64,000 nucleotides of DNA from JAFAHD01 sp963772515 (lineage in GTDB: Bacteria; Vulcanimicrobiota; Vulcanimicrobiia; Eremiobacterales; Eremiobacteraceae): NCBI GenBank assembly GCA_963772515.1, contig CAVYXC010000002.1, positions 124,001-188,000 of the forward strand, written 5' to 3'. Below the pieces are notes generated by a model. It was not told the origin of the DNA, did not search any database, and saw nothing but the letters and a program-made list of their open reading frames with translations. Of the stretch, positions 7,725-15,629 are shown in pieces; position 1 is the first letter of the stretch; each line of letters begins with the position of its first letter. A program made the position numbers and the translations under genes.

Positions 7725-9073
7725 TTCGGGATGACCTGTGGGAACACGGTGATCAACCCGTACGCGCTGCCCATCAGCGCGATCGCGATGACGATGGCGC
7801 CACCGATAAGGTTGCTCTTGAGGCCGTTGGCCAGCGGCCCGATGACTTCGCGATCGTTGGCCAGCAGCAACAAGAAGAGTAGCGCCGGCGCCATGAGCAG
7901 CGTCGCGATGACGTTGACCGCGATGGTGATGGCGAGCAGGGGCGCGTGCGGGATCAACACGACTGCGGCAGCGATGGCCACCGACACGGCCGAGGACGTG
8001 TAGAACGTGCGCGCGCTGGAAAAACTCGCGTTGAGGCTATGCTTCGCGCGCAGCACTTCACCGACCGCGTACGCGGAGCTCGTCGAGATCGTCATCGCGG
8101 CGACGACGCCGGCCTCGATCATGCCGAGCGCGAACAGGGAAGCTCCGACGTTGCCGATGTACGGGTGCAGGGCGGTCGCGAAGTCCGCGCCGCCGGCGAA
8201 CGTCGACGCGTCGACGTGATGCGCGAACAGCGGCACCGCCGCGAGCACTGCCGCGATCGCCGCAACCGCCGCCACGATCGCGCCCAGCGCGGTGTCGAAT
8301 CTACCCTGGGGTAGATCCGCGGCGGTCATGCCTTTGTCGACGACCGCGCTTTGCTGGAAGAAGATCATCCACGGAGTCACGGTGGCACCGACGTTGGCCA
8401 TGAGCAACGTCACGAAGCCCGCCGTCACGCCGCCCGCGAGCGGGCTCCAGGTCCCAAACGCGCGCGCGACCGCCCCCGCATCCGGATGCGCAAACATCGC
8501 GGCCGGCACGAACAAGAGATTAAACGCCGCCAAAGCAAGCGCGGCGCGCTCCCACGTGAAATAGCGGCGCGCGCTCACCGTGAGGATCACCACCACAACG
8601 CCCGCGCCGACAGCGACCGGCGCAGGGATGCCGAAGTATGCGGCGCCTGCCCGGATGGCGATGAACTCAGTGACGAGGGTGAGCACGTTGCCGACCGCGA
8701 GATCGAGCATCGAGAAATAGCCCCAGAACGGCCCGAAGCGCTCGAAGATCAGCTCCGCATGGCCGCGCCGCGACGCGATGCCGAGCCGGACGGTCATCTC
8801 CTGGACGACGAATGCCATGGCGAACGTGAGCGCGATAAACGGAAGGAAAAAGCCGATGCCGTAGGCAGCGCCGGTCGTCGCGTACGACAGCATGCTCGGC
8901 CCGTCGTTCTCGCCCAGCATGACCAAGATGCCGGGGCCGGCGAGCAAGAAGAACAGCCAGAAGGGCCGGTGGCTCGCACGCGCCTTTTCGACGCGCCGCC
9001 GGTCGAAGGAGCGCAGCGCCTCTTCGCGCGCGTCGAGCGGCGTGAAGCCCGCTGGTCCGGCGATCTCACTCAC
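7721..9073 (-). CDS. NRAMP-family metal transporter with atypical metal-site motifs
   Basis: A polytopic membrane protein of 450 residues with the NRAMP fold: helix 1 contains GPGILVMLGENDGPS and helix 6 contains GATVTPWMIFFQQSAVV. In canonical Mn/Fe NRAMPs these are DPGN and MPH. Here the aspartate is kept, but the asparagine, the helix 6 methionine and the histidine are replaced. Loss of that methionine is known in NRAMP-related transporters that carry Mg2+ or Al3+, so the substrate may not be a soft transition metal. The start is placed at GTG 9073, which overlaps the DtxR-family stop by eight bases. Co-transcription with that regulator is likely. Confidence 0.85.
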   Translation of the reverse strand: MSEIAGPAGFTPLDAREEALRSFDRRRVEKARASHRPFWLFFLLAGPGILVMLGENDGPSMLSYATTGAAYGIGFFLPFIALTFAMAFVVQEMTVRLGIASRRGHAELIFERFGPFWGYFSMLDLAVGNVLTLVTEFIAIRAGAAYFGIPAPVAVGAGVVVVILTVSARRYFTWERAALALAAFNLLFVPAAMFAHPDAGAVARAFGTWSPLAGGVTAGFVTLLMANVGATVTPWMIFFQQSAVVDKGMTAADLPQGRFDTALGAIVAAVAAIAAVLAAVPLFAHHVDASTFAGGADFATALHPYIGNVGASLFALGMIEAGVVAAMTISTSSAYAVGEVLRAKHSLNASFSSARTFYTSSAVSVAIAAAVVLIPHAPLLAITIAVNVIATLLMAPALLFLLLLANDREVIGPLANGLKSNLIGGAIVIAIALMGSAYGLITVFPQVIPK

Positions 9074-9749
9074 GGCGAGTGCGCTCCACGAGCACGGCGT
9101 CGACGGCCGCGGCCCCAAGCGCGACGGTCGCGCCGCGCGCGCGCAGCGTGGTTGTGCGCGGAGACCGCTTGATCACCTTCACGTCGGCGCCCGGCAGCAG
9201 CCCGTGCCGCGACAGCGCGCGCACGACGCGGGCATCGCGATCGGCGATGCGCGTGATGCGCATCGTCCGGCCGATAGGGGCTTGCGCGAGCGGACCGTCG
9301 CTCCGATCCTTTCCGCCGGCGCCCGGGATGGGATCGCCATGGGGGTCGAACTGCGGATGGCCGAGCACGTGCTCGAGCCGTTGCGCCACGTCGTCCGAGA
9401 TCGCGTGCTCGATGCGCTCGGCCTCGGCGTGCAGCCGCTCGAGCGGCACGCCCAACGCCTGATGCAAGAAGGTCTCGACGATGCGATGCCGGCGCACCAT
9501 GGCGTACGCGAGCTTGCTGCCTTTGCTGCTGAGCTGTAGTTGCCCGCCCTTAAGCGCGCGCAGGTATCCGCGCCGCTGAAGATCGCGCGCGAGCTTGCTC
9601 ACCGAAGCGCGCGACACGCCGAGACGGCGCGCGACATCGGCCGGCTTGACGGGCTGCCCGTCGCCGAGCTGAAGGATCGCCTTGCAGTAGTCTTGCCGCG
9701 CCCGTTCGGGCGAACGGTCTTGTCCGGTGTTAACCATGGCTAACGTCAA
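9066..9749 (-). CDS. DtxR/MntR-family metal-dependent repressor
   Basis: A regulator of up to 227 residues. It has an N-terminal winged helix-turn-helix (about 18-75, with VKPADVARRLGVSRASVSKL), a dimerisation/metal-binding region (AEAERIEHAIS and LGHPQFDPHGDPIP) and a C-terminal FeoA/SH3-like domain. DtxR and MntR proteins repress metal-uptake genes when loaded with Fe2+ or Mn2+. The start is TTG at 9749 or, more likely, ATG at 9737. Two 16-base palindromes cover this start, which fits autoregulation of this gene and the NRAMP gene that follows. Confidence 0.88.
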   Translation of the reverse strand: MTLAMVNTGQDRSPERARQDYCKAILQLGDGQPVKPADVARRLGVSRASVSKLARDLQRRGYLRALKGGQLQLSSKGSKLAYAMVRRHRIVETFLHQALGVPLERLHAEAERIEHAISDDVAQRLEHVLGHPQFDPHGDPIPGAGGKDRSDGPLAQAPIGRTMRITRIADRDARVVRALSRHGLLPGADVKVIKRSPRTTTLRARGATVALGAAAVDAVLVERTRRE

Positions 9750-9760
9750 CCATGGTTAAC
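9729..9760 (-). promoter_or_regulatory. Tandem palindromic operator at the dtxR-like start
   Basis: Two adjacent 16-base imperfect palindromes, GTTAACCATGGCTAAC (9729-9744) and GTCAACCATGGTTAAC (9745-9760), share the core AACCATGG. The first contains the ATG at 9737 and the second covers the bases just upstream. The arrangement fits a cooperative binding site for a dimeric repressor, most likely the DtxR-family protein it precedes. Confidence 0.65.
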
Positions 9761-9792
9761 TACTCGGCGGGAAGGTGCCTGCCGGGAACGCC

Positions 9793-10242
9793 CTAGATGT
9801 GAGCTTCGTCCGGCGCGCAGCGCCGGCACAGCCCGTAGAATTCCAGCCTATGCCGGCGCAGCTGGAAGTTCAATTGCTGGGCCAGGACCCGCGCGAAGCG
9901 GTCCACCGAGCCGCACGGCACGTCGTCGACCTTGCCGCATGCGACGCAAACCGCGTGATGATGGTGCTGCGCCGGCGGGCAGAAAAGGTATGAGGCCTCG
10001 CCGTGATCGCGCGGCTCGCGCACCGCCGCGCCGATCTTCTCAAGCACTTCGAGCGTGCGGTAGACGGTGGCCAGCGCGACGCGAGGGTGCCGGCGCGCGA
10101 GGCGCTCGTGAAGCTCTTGCGGCGTCACGTAGCGCCGCAGGCGCATGAACTCGGCGACCAGCGCTTTGCGCTGGCTGGTCATGCGGCAGCCGTTTCGGGC
10201 GAGCTCCGCGTGGACGGCGCCTTCGACCTCGGCAGCGCTCAT
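9793..10242 (-). CDS. Fur-family metalloregulator (Zur-like)
   Basis: A 149-residue Fur-family repressor: winged helix with VALATVYRTLEVLEKIG, then a metal-binding dimerisation domain with H93-H96, C99/C102 (CVAC) and C139/C142 (CRRC). The two CxxC pairs form the structural zinc site of the family. The ATG at 10242 overlaps the permease stop by four bases, so it is co-expressed with the ABC importer it probably controls. Zur (zinc) is the best guess from the importer context; Fur or Mur cannot be excluded. A long reading frame that runs through this gene to 11850 is only an antisense/out-of-frame extension. Confidence 0.88.
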   Translation of the reverse strand: MSAAEVEGAVHAELARNGCRMTSQRKALVAEFMRLRRYVTPQELHERLARRHPRVALATVYRTLEVLEKIGAAVREPRDHGEASYLFCPPAQHHHHAVCVACGKVDDVPCGSVDRFARVLAQQLNFQLRRHRLEFYGLCRRCAPDEAHI

Positions 10243-11108
10243 CGCGCGGCCGCTTTCGCGGCGTGCCGGCGCGCTTCGAGCACCTGGGTGAGCAGCGAAC
10301 GCCGTTTGGGCGAGAGCGCCATGGCCACGAAGAAGCACAGGGTGGCGGTGAGCACGATCGTTGAGCCCGACGCCGCATTCAGATAGTACGACGCGTACAG
10401 TCCGATGACGGCAGAGCCGACGCCGATCCCGGCCGAGGTCGCCATCATCGGCCCGAAGCGATTGGTCAACTGATATGCCGCTGCGGCCGGCGTGACCAGC
10501 AGCGCAGCGACGAGCACGATGCCTGCGGCCTGCAGCGACACGACGATGGTCACCGCGAGTATGACGAGCAGCAGATTGCTCAGCGCGGTCGTGGGCAAGC
10601 CGCTCGCCTGCGCCATGAGCGGATCGAACGATGCGAACAACAGCTCTTTGTACAGCGCGAAGATCACGAGCAGCACGCCGATCGTCAGGCTCGCGACCAG
10701 CAGGATGTCGGTGCGGTCGACCGAGAGCACGTTGCCGAACAAGAAATCCTGCAGGTCGACGATATAGTTGCGCGCGCGCGACATGAGCAGGACGCCGAAC
10801 GCGAAGACGGCGGTGAACATGACGCCGATGGCGGTGTCGGTCGAGATCTCGGAGCGGCGGCTTATCGCGCCGATGCCCAGCGCCGTAAGAATGGCCACGA
10901 CCAGACCGCCGATGTACAGGTTGGCCTTGAACAGATACGCGATCACGATGCCGGCGAAGGAGGCGTGCGCGATGCCGTCGCCGATGAACGAGAGATTGCG
11001 CAGCACGACGTACACGCCGACCACGCTGCACACCAGCCCGATGAGCGTGGACGCGATGAGCGCCCGCACCATGAACTCCTGTTGCAGGGGTGCGAGGAGC
11101 CAGTCCAC
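10239..11108 (-). CDS. Zn/Mn-type ABC transporter permease (ABC-3 family)
   Basis: A 289-residue integral membrane protein with eight or nine hydrophobic segments. It shows the ABC-3 permease pattern, including VYVVLRNLSFIGDGIAHASFAG near the N-terminus and the LLVTPAAAAYQL region later. It forms the membrane channel of a ZnuABC/MntABC-type importer with the ATPase and binding protein encoded just upstream. The start lies three bases after the ATPase stop, and its own stop overlaps the Fur-family gene. Confidence 0.9.
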   Translation of the reverse strand: MDWLLAPLQQEFMVRALIASTLIGLVCSVVGVYVVLRNLSFIGDGIAHASFAGIVIAYLFKANLYIGGLVVAILTALGIGAISRRSEISTDTAIGVMFTAVFAFGVLLMSRARNYIVDLQDFLFGNVLSVDRTDILLVASLTIGVLLVIFALYKELLFASFDPLMAQASGLPTTALSNLLLVILAVTIVVSLQAAGIVLVAALLVTPAAAAYQLTNRFGPMMATSAGIGVGSAVIGLYASYYLNAASGSTIVLTATLCFFVAMALSPKRRSLLTQVLEARRHAAKAAAR

Positions 11109-11111
11109 CGG

Positions 11112-12026
11112 TTAGAGCTGCGCCGAGCGGACGGCGGCTTGGGCTTCTGGGATGACGAGCACGTGGCTCCCATAGGTCGCCGAGAGCGTCGCGTCGGTCA
11201 GCACTTCGTTGGGCGGCCCATACGCGATCACTCGGTGGTTGAGACAGAGCACTTTGTCGAACCAGGTCGCCACGCACGAAAGGTCGTGCGTGGTCGCGAC
11301 GATCGTCATGCCCTTCTTCTTGCGCTCCTCGAGCAAGGTGAAAATCGCATGCTGGCTGGTCGCGTCGACGCCGGCGATAGGCTCGTCGAGCAGCAGCAGC
11401 TGCGGGTTCTGCACCAGCGAGCGCGCGACGAAGACGCGCTGCTGCTGGCCGCCGGACAGCTCGCCGATCTGTTCTGATGCGTATTCGGCCATGCCGACTT
11501 CGTGGAGCGCGGCCATCGCGGCGCGTCTGTCGGTGTCGCCTGGGCGCCGGAACAACCCGAGCTTGCCGTAGACTCCCATGAGCACGACGTCGAACACAGT
11601 GACCGGGAAGGACCAGTTGACGGCTTCGGTCTGCGGCACGTACCCGACGCCCGGTCCATGACCCGGCGGTGCGCCCAGCACTTCCACGATGCCGCATTGC
11701 GGCTCCAGCAGCCCTGCGATCACTTTGAGCAGCGTCGACTTGCCCGACCCGTTGGGGCCGATGATGCCGATGAACTCGGCGCGCTTGACCTCGAATGTGA
11801 CCTCGTCGAGCACATCGCGGCCGAAGTATCCCGCACACATGCCCTCGCACAAAATCGCGGTGTCCGTGCCGGACTTGAGCGCTAGATGCTGTGCCGGACG
11901 GTGGTCGGCGTGCTGATGCAGATGCGGCGCGACCGCAGGAATGGCATGGCTGTGGTCGCGCGGCGACGACGGCACCGTCGGATCGACATGCGTGTGGTCG
12001 TGCTTGCGCTCGTGGAGGTCACTCAT
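11112..12026 (-). CDS. Zn/Mn-type ABC transporter ATPase with histidine-rich N-terminus
   Basis: A 304-residue ATPase of the ZnuC/MntB class. Residues about 58-290 form the nucleotide-binding domain: Walker A GPNGSGKST (90-98), signature LSGGQQQR and Walker B LLLLDEP. The first 50 residues are an extra segment with eleven histidines, several in HxH pairs; ZnuC proteins do not usually have this. It may buffer or sense zinc on the cytosolic face (inference). The ATG overlaps the binding-protein stop by four bases. Confidence 0.92.
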   Translation of the reverse strand: MSDLHERKHDHTHVDPTVPSSPRDHSHAIPAVAPHLHQHADHRPAQHLALKSGTDTAILCEGMCAGYFGRDVLDEVTFEVKRAEFIGIIGPNGSGKSTLLKVIAGLLEPQCGIVEVLGAPPGHGPGVGYVPQTEAVNWSFPVTVFDVVLMGVYGKLGLFRRPGDTDRRAAMAALHEVGMAEYASEQIGELSGGQQQRVFVARSLVQNPQLLLLDEPIAGVDATSQHAIFTLLEERKKKGMTIVATTHDLSCVATWFDKVLCLNHRVIAYGPPNEVLTDATLSATYGSHVLVIPEAQAAVRSAQL

Positions 12027-12946
12027 CGCAGGGCCTGCACGATCGTGTCAACGTCATACTGCATCATCCCTTCGTAGGTCTGGAGCCGCGGCGTCGTGCC
12101 GAGCGTGTCGTCGTAGAGATCGCTCACCGTCTTGATGCCGGCGCTCGCCGCCAGCGCCTGCGCGAGTTTGGGCGAGAACTGCGGCTCCGCGAACACTGCA
12201 CGCACGTGATTGGCGCGCGCCTGCGCGATGAGCGCGGAGAGGTAGGCCGCGGACGGCTCTTGGCCCGGCGATGGTTCGATCGCGCCGACATCGCGCAGTC
12301 CATAGCGCTCGTCGAAATAGTACCACGCGTCGTGGAAGGTCAGCATCGTGCGGTTCGCCGCGGGTATGATCGCGATCCGTCCGCGGATCCACGTGTCCAG
12401 TTCGCCGAGGCGCGCGATCTCTCGCCGTTCGTTCGCGCTGTAGTACTGCGCATTTGCCGGATCGACGTCGCGCAGCGCAGCGGCTATCTTGTGCACATAG
12501 GCCTGCGCGTACGCGACGTTGAGCCACAGGTGCGGATTGCCCGGTTCGCCCGCCGCCTTTGCGCCCTCCACCGGCATGCCGTCCGACAAGACGATCACTT
12601 TCGTGCCGGGTTTGGCGACATTGTTCAAGATCTTATCGAGCCAGAGCTCGAGCCCGGCGCCGTTCTTGACGATGAGCTGCGCATTGGCCAGCGCCACCAG
12701 GTCGTGCGGCGCCGGATCGTAGGTCTCGGGAGACGCACCGACAGGCACGATGCTCACCACGTCGGCTTTGTCACCGCCGACCGCCTGAACCAGCGCTGCA
12801 ATGGTGGAGATCGTCGCGGCGACCTGTACGCGCGTGGGACCGGATGGCGACGGGGAAGAGGCCGGCTGACGGGCTGAGCAGCCGGCGGAAAAGACCGCCG
12901 CCAACAGCGCGGCTGCCCCGAGACTCAAGGGCTTATCGAGAATCAT
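12023..12946 (-). CDS. Zn/Mn-type ABC transporter substrate-binding lipoprotein
   Basis: A 307-residue cluster A-I (ZnuA/TroA-like) binding protein with a lipobox ending VFSAGC. Expected metal ligands are visible: His in NPHLWLN, His in TFHDAWYYF, Glu in FAEPQFS and Asp in SDLYDDTLG. The long His-rich loop of classic ZnuA is absent, so zinc versus manganese is undecided. The ATG at 12946 lies inside a 25-base palindrome and directly behind a sigma-70-like promoter, with no ribosome site, so the message may be leaderless. It is the first gene of the importer operon. Confidence 0.9.
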   Translation of the reverse strand: MILDKPLSLGAAALLAAVFSAGCSARQPASSPSPSGPTRVQVAATISTIAALVQAVGGDKADVVSIVPVGASPETYDPAPHDLVALANAQLIVKNGAGLELWLDKILNNVAKPGTKVIVLSDGMPVEGAKAAGEPGNPHLWLNVAYAQAYVHKIAAALRDVDPANAQYYSANERREIARLGELDTWIRGRIAIIPAANRTMLTFHDAWYYFDERYGLRDVGAIEPSPGQEPSAAYLSALIAQARANHVRAVFAEPQFSPKLAQALAASAGIKTVSDLYDDTLGTTPRLQTYEGMMQYDVDTIVQALR

Positions 12947-12956
12947 TCTCGATAAG
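12932..12956 (-). promoter_or_regulatory. 25-base Fur/Zur-like operator over a start codon
   Basis: A perfect inverted repeat with twelve-base arms (CTTATCGAGAAT and its complement ATTCTCGATAAG) around one central base. The inner part, GAGAAT-N-ATTCTC, resembles the Fur/Zur box. It covers the binding-protein ATG at 12946 and runs into the -10 box, an ideal place for repression by the Fur-family protein of the same operon. Confidence 0.75.
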
Positions 12957-12984
12957 TCTAGCCCGCCGTACGCCGTCCTGTCAA
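12955..12984 (-). promoter_or_regulatory. Sigma-70-type promoter of the metal importer operon
   Basis: On the minus strand, a consensus -35 TTGACA (12979-12984) is followed after 18 bases by TAGACT (12955-12960). The predicted start of transcription falls within a few bases of the ATG at 12946, so a leaderless message is likely. The -10 overlaps the end of the palindromic operator. Confidence 0.7.
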
Positions 12985-13003
12985 GTGTGCCCGGGCAGCG
13001 AGA

Positions 13004-13729
13004 TCAGGCTCGCAGGGCGCTCGCCTTGTAGTCGTCGAGGATGGCGTGCACGTAATTGCGCGTTTCCGCGAACGGCGGCACGCCGTGGTACTTGTCGACG
13101 GCCCCGCTGCCCGCATTGTAGGCGGCTAGCGCGAGGTCAAGCCTGCCGCCATACTGATCGATCAATCCGCGCAGTAGTTTGGCGCCGCCTTCGAGGTTTT
13201 GCGCCGGATCAAACGCGTTGGTCACGCCAAGCGACTTTGCCGTGTCCGGCATCAGCTGCATCAACCCCATGGCGCCCGCGCTCGAGCGTGCCTGCGCGTT
13301 GAAACCCGACTCCTGGCGGATGACGGCGTTCAAGAGCGCGGGATCCAGATCGTGGCGCTGCGCAGTACGCTTGATCATCCCGTCGTATGGGCTCGCACCG
13401 CGCGCAACCGGTCCGCTCGGCGGCGCAGCGTTGGACGGCGATGCGGACGATGCGCTTTCAACGCCTTGTGCGAGTTGGCGCAGCGCATTGGTGAACGTCT
13501 GCTCGATCGATCGCAATTGTTTCGAGAGCTGCGCGATGAGCGTGGACAGACTTAACTGCGGTGCCCCATCCTGCGCGGCCGGCGGAGCGGGCACGCTGTC
13601 GGGCGATGGAGCTTGCGGATCGAGCCACGCTGAATTGGGCGATGCGGGGGGCCACGGCTGCATGGCGATGGGAAGCGTCCAACGCGGCTGTTCGGGCCCG
13701 CCAGTGATATCGTTCGGTGCCATGTTCAT
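13004..13729 (-). CDS. Lytic transglycosylase (SLT domain), flagellar-locus associated
   Basis: A 241-residue protein. The N-terminal 120 residues are proline-rich with a short possible coiled coil (SLSTLIAQLSKQLRSIEQ), and the C-terminal half is a soluble lytic transglycosylase domain. Motifs are RQESGFNA (catalytic Glu), GAMGLMQLMP and LALAAYNAGSGAV. It cleaves glycan strands of peptidoglycan. There is no signal peptide, so export by the flagellar secretion system is a reasonable guess. It follows fliI in the same direction and may open the wall for rod assembly, the role of FlgJ elsewhere. The ATG at 13729 has AAAGGAG upstream. Confidence 0.88.
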   Translation of the reverse strand: MNMAPNDITGGPEQPRWTLPIAMQPWPPASPNSAWLDPQAPSPDSVPAPPAAQDGAPQLSLSTLIAQLSKQLRSIEQTFTNALRQLAQGVESASSASPSNAAPPSGPVARGASPYDGMIKRTAQRHDLDPALLNAVIRQESGFNAQARSSAGAMGLMQLMPDTAKSLGVTNAFDPAQNLEGGAKLLRGLIDQYGGRLDLALAAYNAGSGAVDKYHGVPPFAETRNYVHAILDDYKASALRA

Positions 13730-13759
13730 CTTAAGTCGACTCCTTTATGATCCGCTCCA

Positions 13760-15094
13760 TCACGCGACGCCGGCCGATCGTCGAGGGGCGCGCCGCAGTT
13801 CGGCGGCGATCGTGGCCAGCGCAGCCGTCGGATCCTCGTCCCTGCCGGCGCCATCGAACACCAGCCGCTCGATTTCGTCTCGCAGCACGACGCATGCGTC
13901 CAACCAGGCGTCGTTGCCGCTGCGATAGGCGCCTAGGGCGACCAGGTCATCCGCATTCTCAAGCGTCGCAAGCGCGTGTCGCACGATCTCGGCGTCCGCC
14001 CGGTGCACCGGCGTCACGATATCGTTCATCGCGCGGCTCAGACTGCGCAAGATGTCGATGGCTGGATAGTGGGCAGCATCGGCATGGCGTCGCGAGAGGC
14101 AGATGTGGCCGTCGAGCAGAGCTCGCACAGCGTCGGTCACAGGTTCGTTCGGGTCATCGCCCTCGACGAGCAGGGTGAACACCGCGCTGATGGACCCGTC
14201 GCGGCGCGCACCAGCGCCCTCGACGAGTTTCGCAAGCGCCGGCGTCAGCGATGGCGGATGCCCGCGCGCCGCAAGCGGCTCTCCTGCTGCAAGCGCGATC
14301 TCACGCCATGCCGCAGCGGTGCGCGTCAGCGAGTCGACCACCAAGAGAACGCCCCGCCCCTCGCGGCACAGGCGCTGGGCCTGCGCCATGGCGCTGCGCG
14401 CGGCGGTGAAGCGCTCCAGCGCGCCGGCTTCCGAGGGCGCGCAATAGAGCGACGTCGACGGCCACGACAGCGATCCGCGCAACCGCCGCACCGTCTCCTC
14501 TAACTCGCGCGCGCGTTCGCCGACCAGTGCGACGACGCGCGCTTCGACGTCCGCGTTCTCGACGATGCGACGCAACAGCGTCGTCTTGCCCACGCCTGCG
14601 CCGGCGGCGAGCGCGACGCGTTGGCCATGGCCGAGCGTCGCGAACGCGTCGATCGCGGCGACGCCGGTACGCAACGCGCGCTCGATCGGCACGCGTGCGG
14701 CCGCTGAGAGCGGCGGCGCGTCGAGCAAGGCGATCGAGCAGCCCGCAGGCCGCGGGCCATCGAGACAACGCCCCCACGCGTCGAGCACGTGGCCGAGCAA
14801 GGCGTCGCCGACGTAGGCGCCGATGCGCCCGCCCGAGGACCACGTTTGGGCACCGACTCGGACACCGGCAACCGTCTCGAGCGGGGCGCAGCGTGCGCCG
14901 GCGCTGTCGACCGCGCCGACCTGCACGAGCAACGGCCGCCCGTCGCCGCCTGCGATCGTGACGACATCGCCGAGCGAGAGGGCTGGGCCTGCGATGTCGA
15001 TCGAATCAGGGCTCACACGGCTCACTTCGCCACGCCGCACGAACCCGTCCGAGTGCGGATAGGCGATGGGAAACGCGCTGCGCGTGCGCCTCAT
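13760..15094 (-). CDS. fliI: Flagellar export ATPase FliI
   Basis: A 444-residue ATPase of the FliI/SctN family, related to F1-beta. It carries Walker A AGAGVGKTTLL, Walker B VLLVVDSLTR (the Asp precedes SLTR) and the family region ARGHPPSLTPALAKLVEGAG. It powers unfolding and entry of flagellar export substrates. The ATG at 15094 overlaps the FliH stop by four bases, and an apparent upstream extension is discarded for that reason. No fliJ follows; the next gene is the lytic transglycosylase. Confidence 0.92.
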   Translation of the reverse strand: MRRTRSAFPIAYPHSDGFVRRGEVSRVSPDSIDIAGPALSLGDVVTIAGGDGRPLLVQVGAVDSAGARCAPLETVAGVRVGAQTWSSGGRIGAYVGDALLGHVLDAWGRCLDGPRPAGCSIALLDAPPLSAAARVPIERALRTGVAAIDAFATLGHGQRVALAAGAGVGKTTLLRRIVENADVEARVVALVGERARELEETVRRLRGSLSWPSTSLYCAPSEAGALERFTAARSAMAQAQRLCREGRGVLLVVDSLTRTAAAWREIALAAGEPLAARGHPPSLTPALAKLVEGAGARRDGSISAVFTLLVEGDDPNEPVTDAVRALLDGHICLSRRHADAAHYPAIDILRSLSRAMNDIVTPVHRADAEIVRHALATLENADDLVALGAYRSGNDAWLDACVVLRDEIERLVFDGAGRDEDPTAALATIAAELRRAPRRSAGVA

Positions 15095-15625
15095 GCATGC
15101 GCCGCCGCGCGTGCGAGCAGCTCGGCACGCTCCTCGATCGTCGCACCGATTTCGCCGCCGCTTGCGGCGACGCTGACTTCTCCCCGGGCACGCTCGGGAT
15201 CGGCGATCACCTCGACGCCCCGCGGCGCTCGATACGCCATCGCGTCGTCGGGATGGAGCCGCACCACGTGGCGCTCCTCGCGCCCGCATGCGCGCAGCGC
15301 GTCGTCGACGTATGCCGTCAGCACAGCTGGATCCCGTAGGTGTTCGCGCAGCGCTCTGGCCACGGCGATCGCCGCGAAGCGGATCGCTTCTTCGCGCACC
15401 GCGGCGGCGAACTGCTCTTCGCCGAACTCGGCGGCGCGCGCATCAGCGGGCTCATCCGCATCGCCGGGCGGTGCCGCTGAATCTGGCAACGCACGCGACC
15501 GATGCCCGTTCTCCGCCCACATCTGCCGGCTCTACGGGCGCCGGCTGAGAAACGGGCTCGGCGATCTCAACCTGCGTCTGCTCGACAGCAGCCGCGCGTT
15601 GCAGCCGGCGCGGGCGCAACGGCAC
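15091..15625 (-). CDS. fliH: FliH-like flagellar export regulator, apparent frameshift
   Basis: The C-terminal part (from ATG 15522, 143 residues) matches FliH: VRLHPDD, a GVEVIADPERARGEV segment and a Glu-rich end. FliH binds and regulates FliI. A GTG at 15625, four bases after the fliF stop, opens a different frame that looks like a FliH N-terminus (VPLRPRRLQRA, then Pro/Glu-rich). It loses sense after about 15520, where the downstream frame begins. A net one-base insertion near 15490-15525 would join the two. If the frameshift is real, the product would start at 15522 and lack the N-terminal region. Confidence 0.75.
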
Positions 15626-15629
15626 GAAC

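Noticed and set aside
9793..11850. A 685-codon minus-strand frame
   Set aside because: Only the last 149 codons (Fur-family) are real. The rest is out of frame with the ABC permease and ATPase and is Arg/His-rich, typical of shadow frames in GC-rich DNA.
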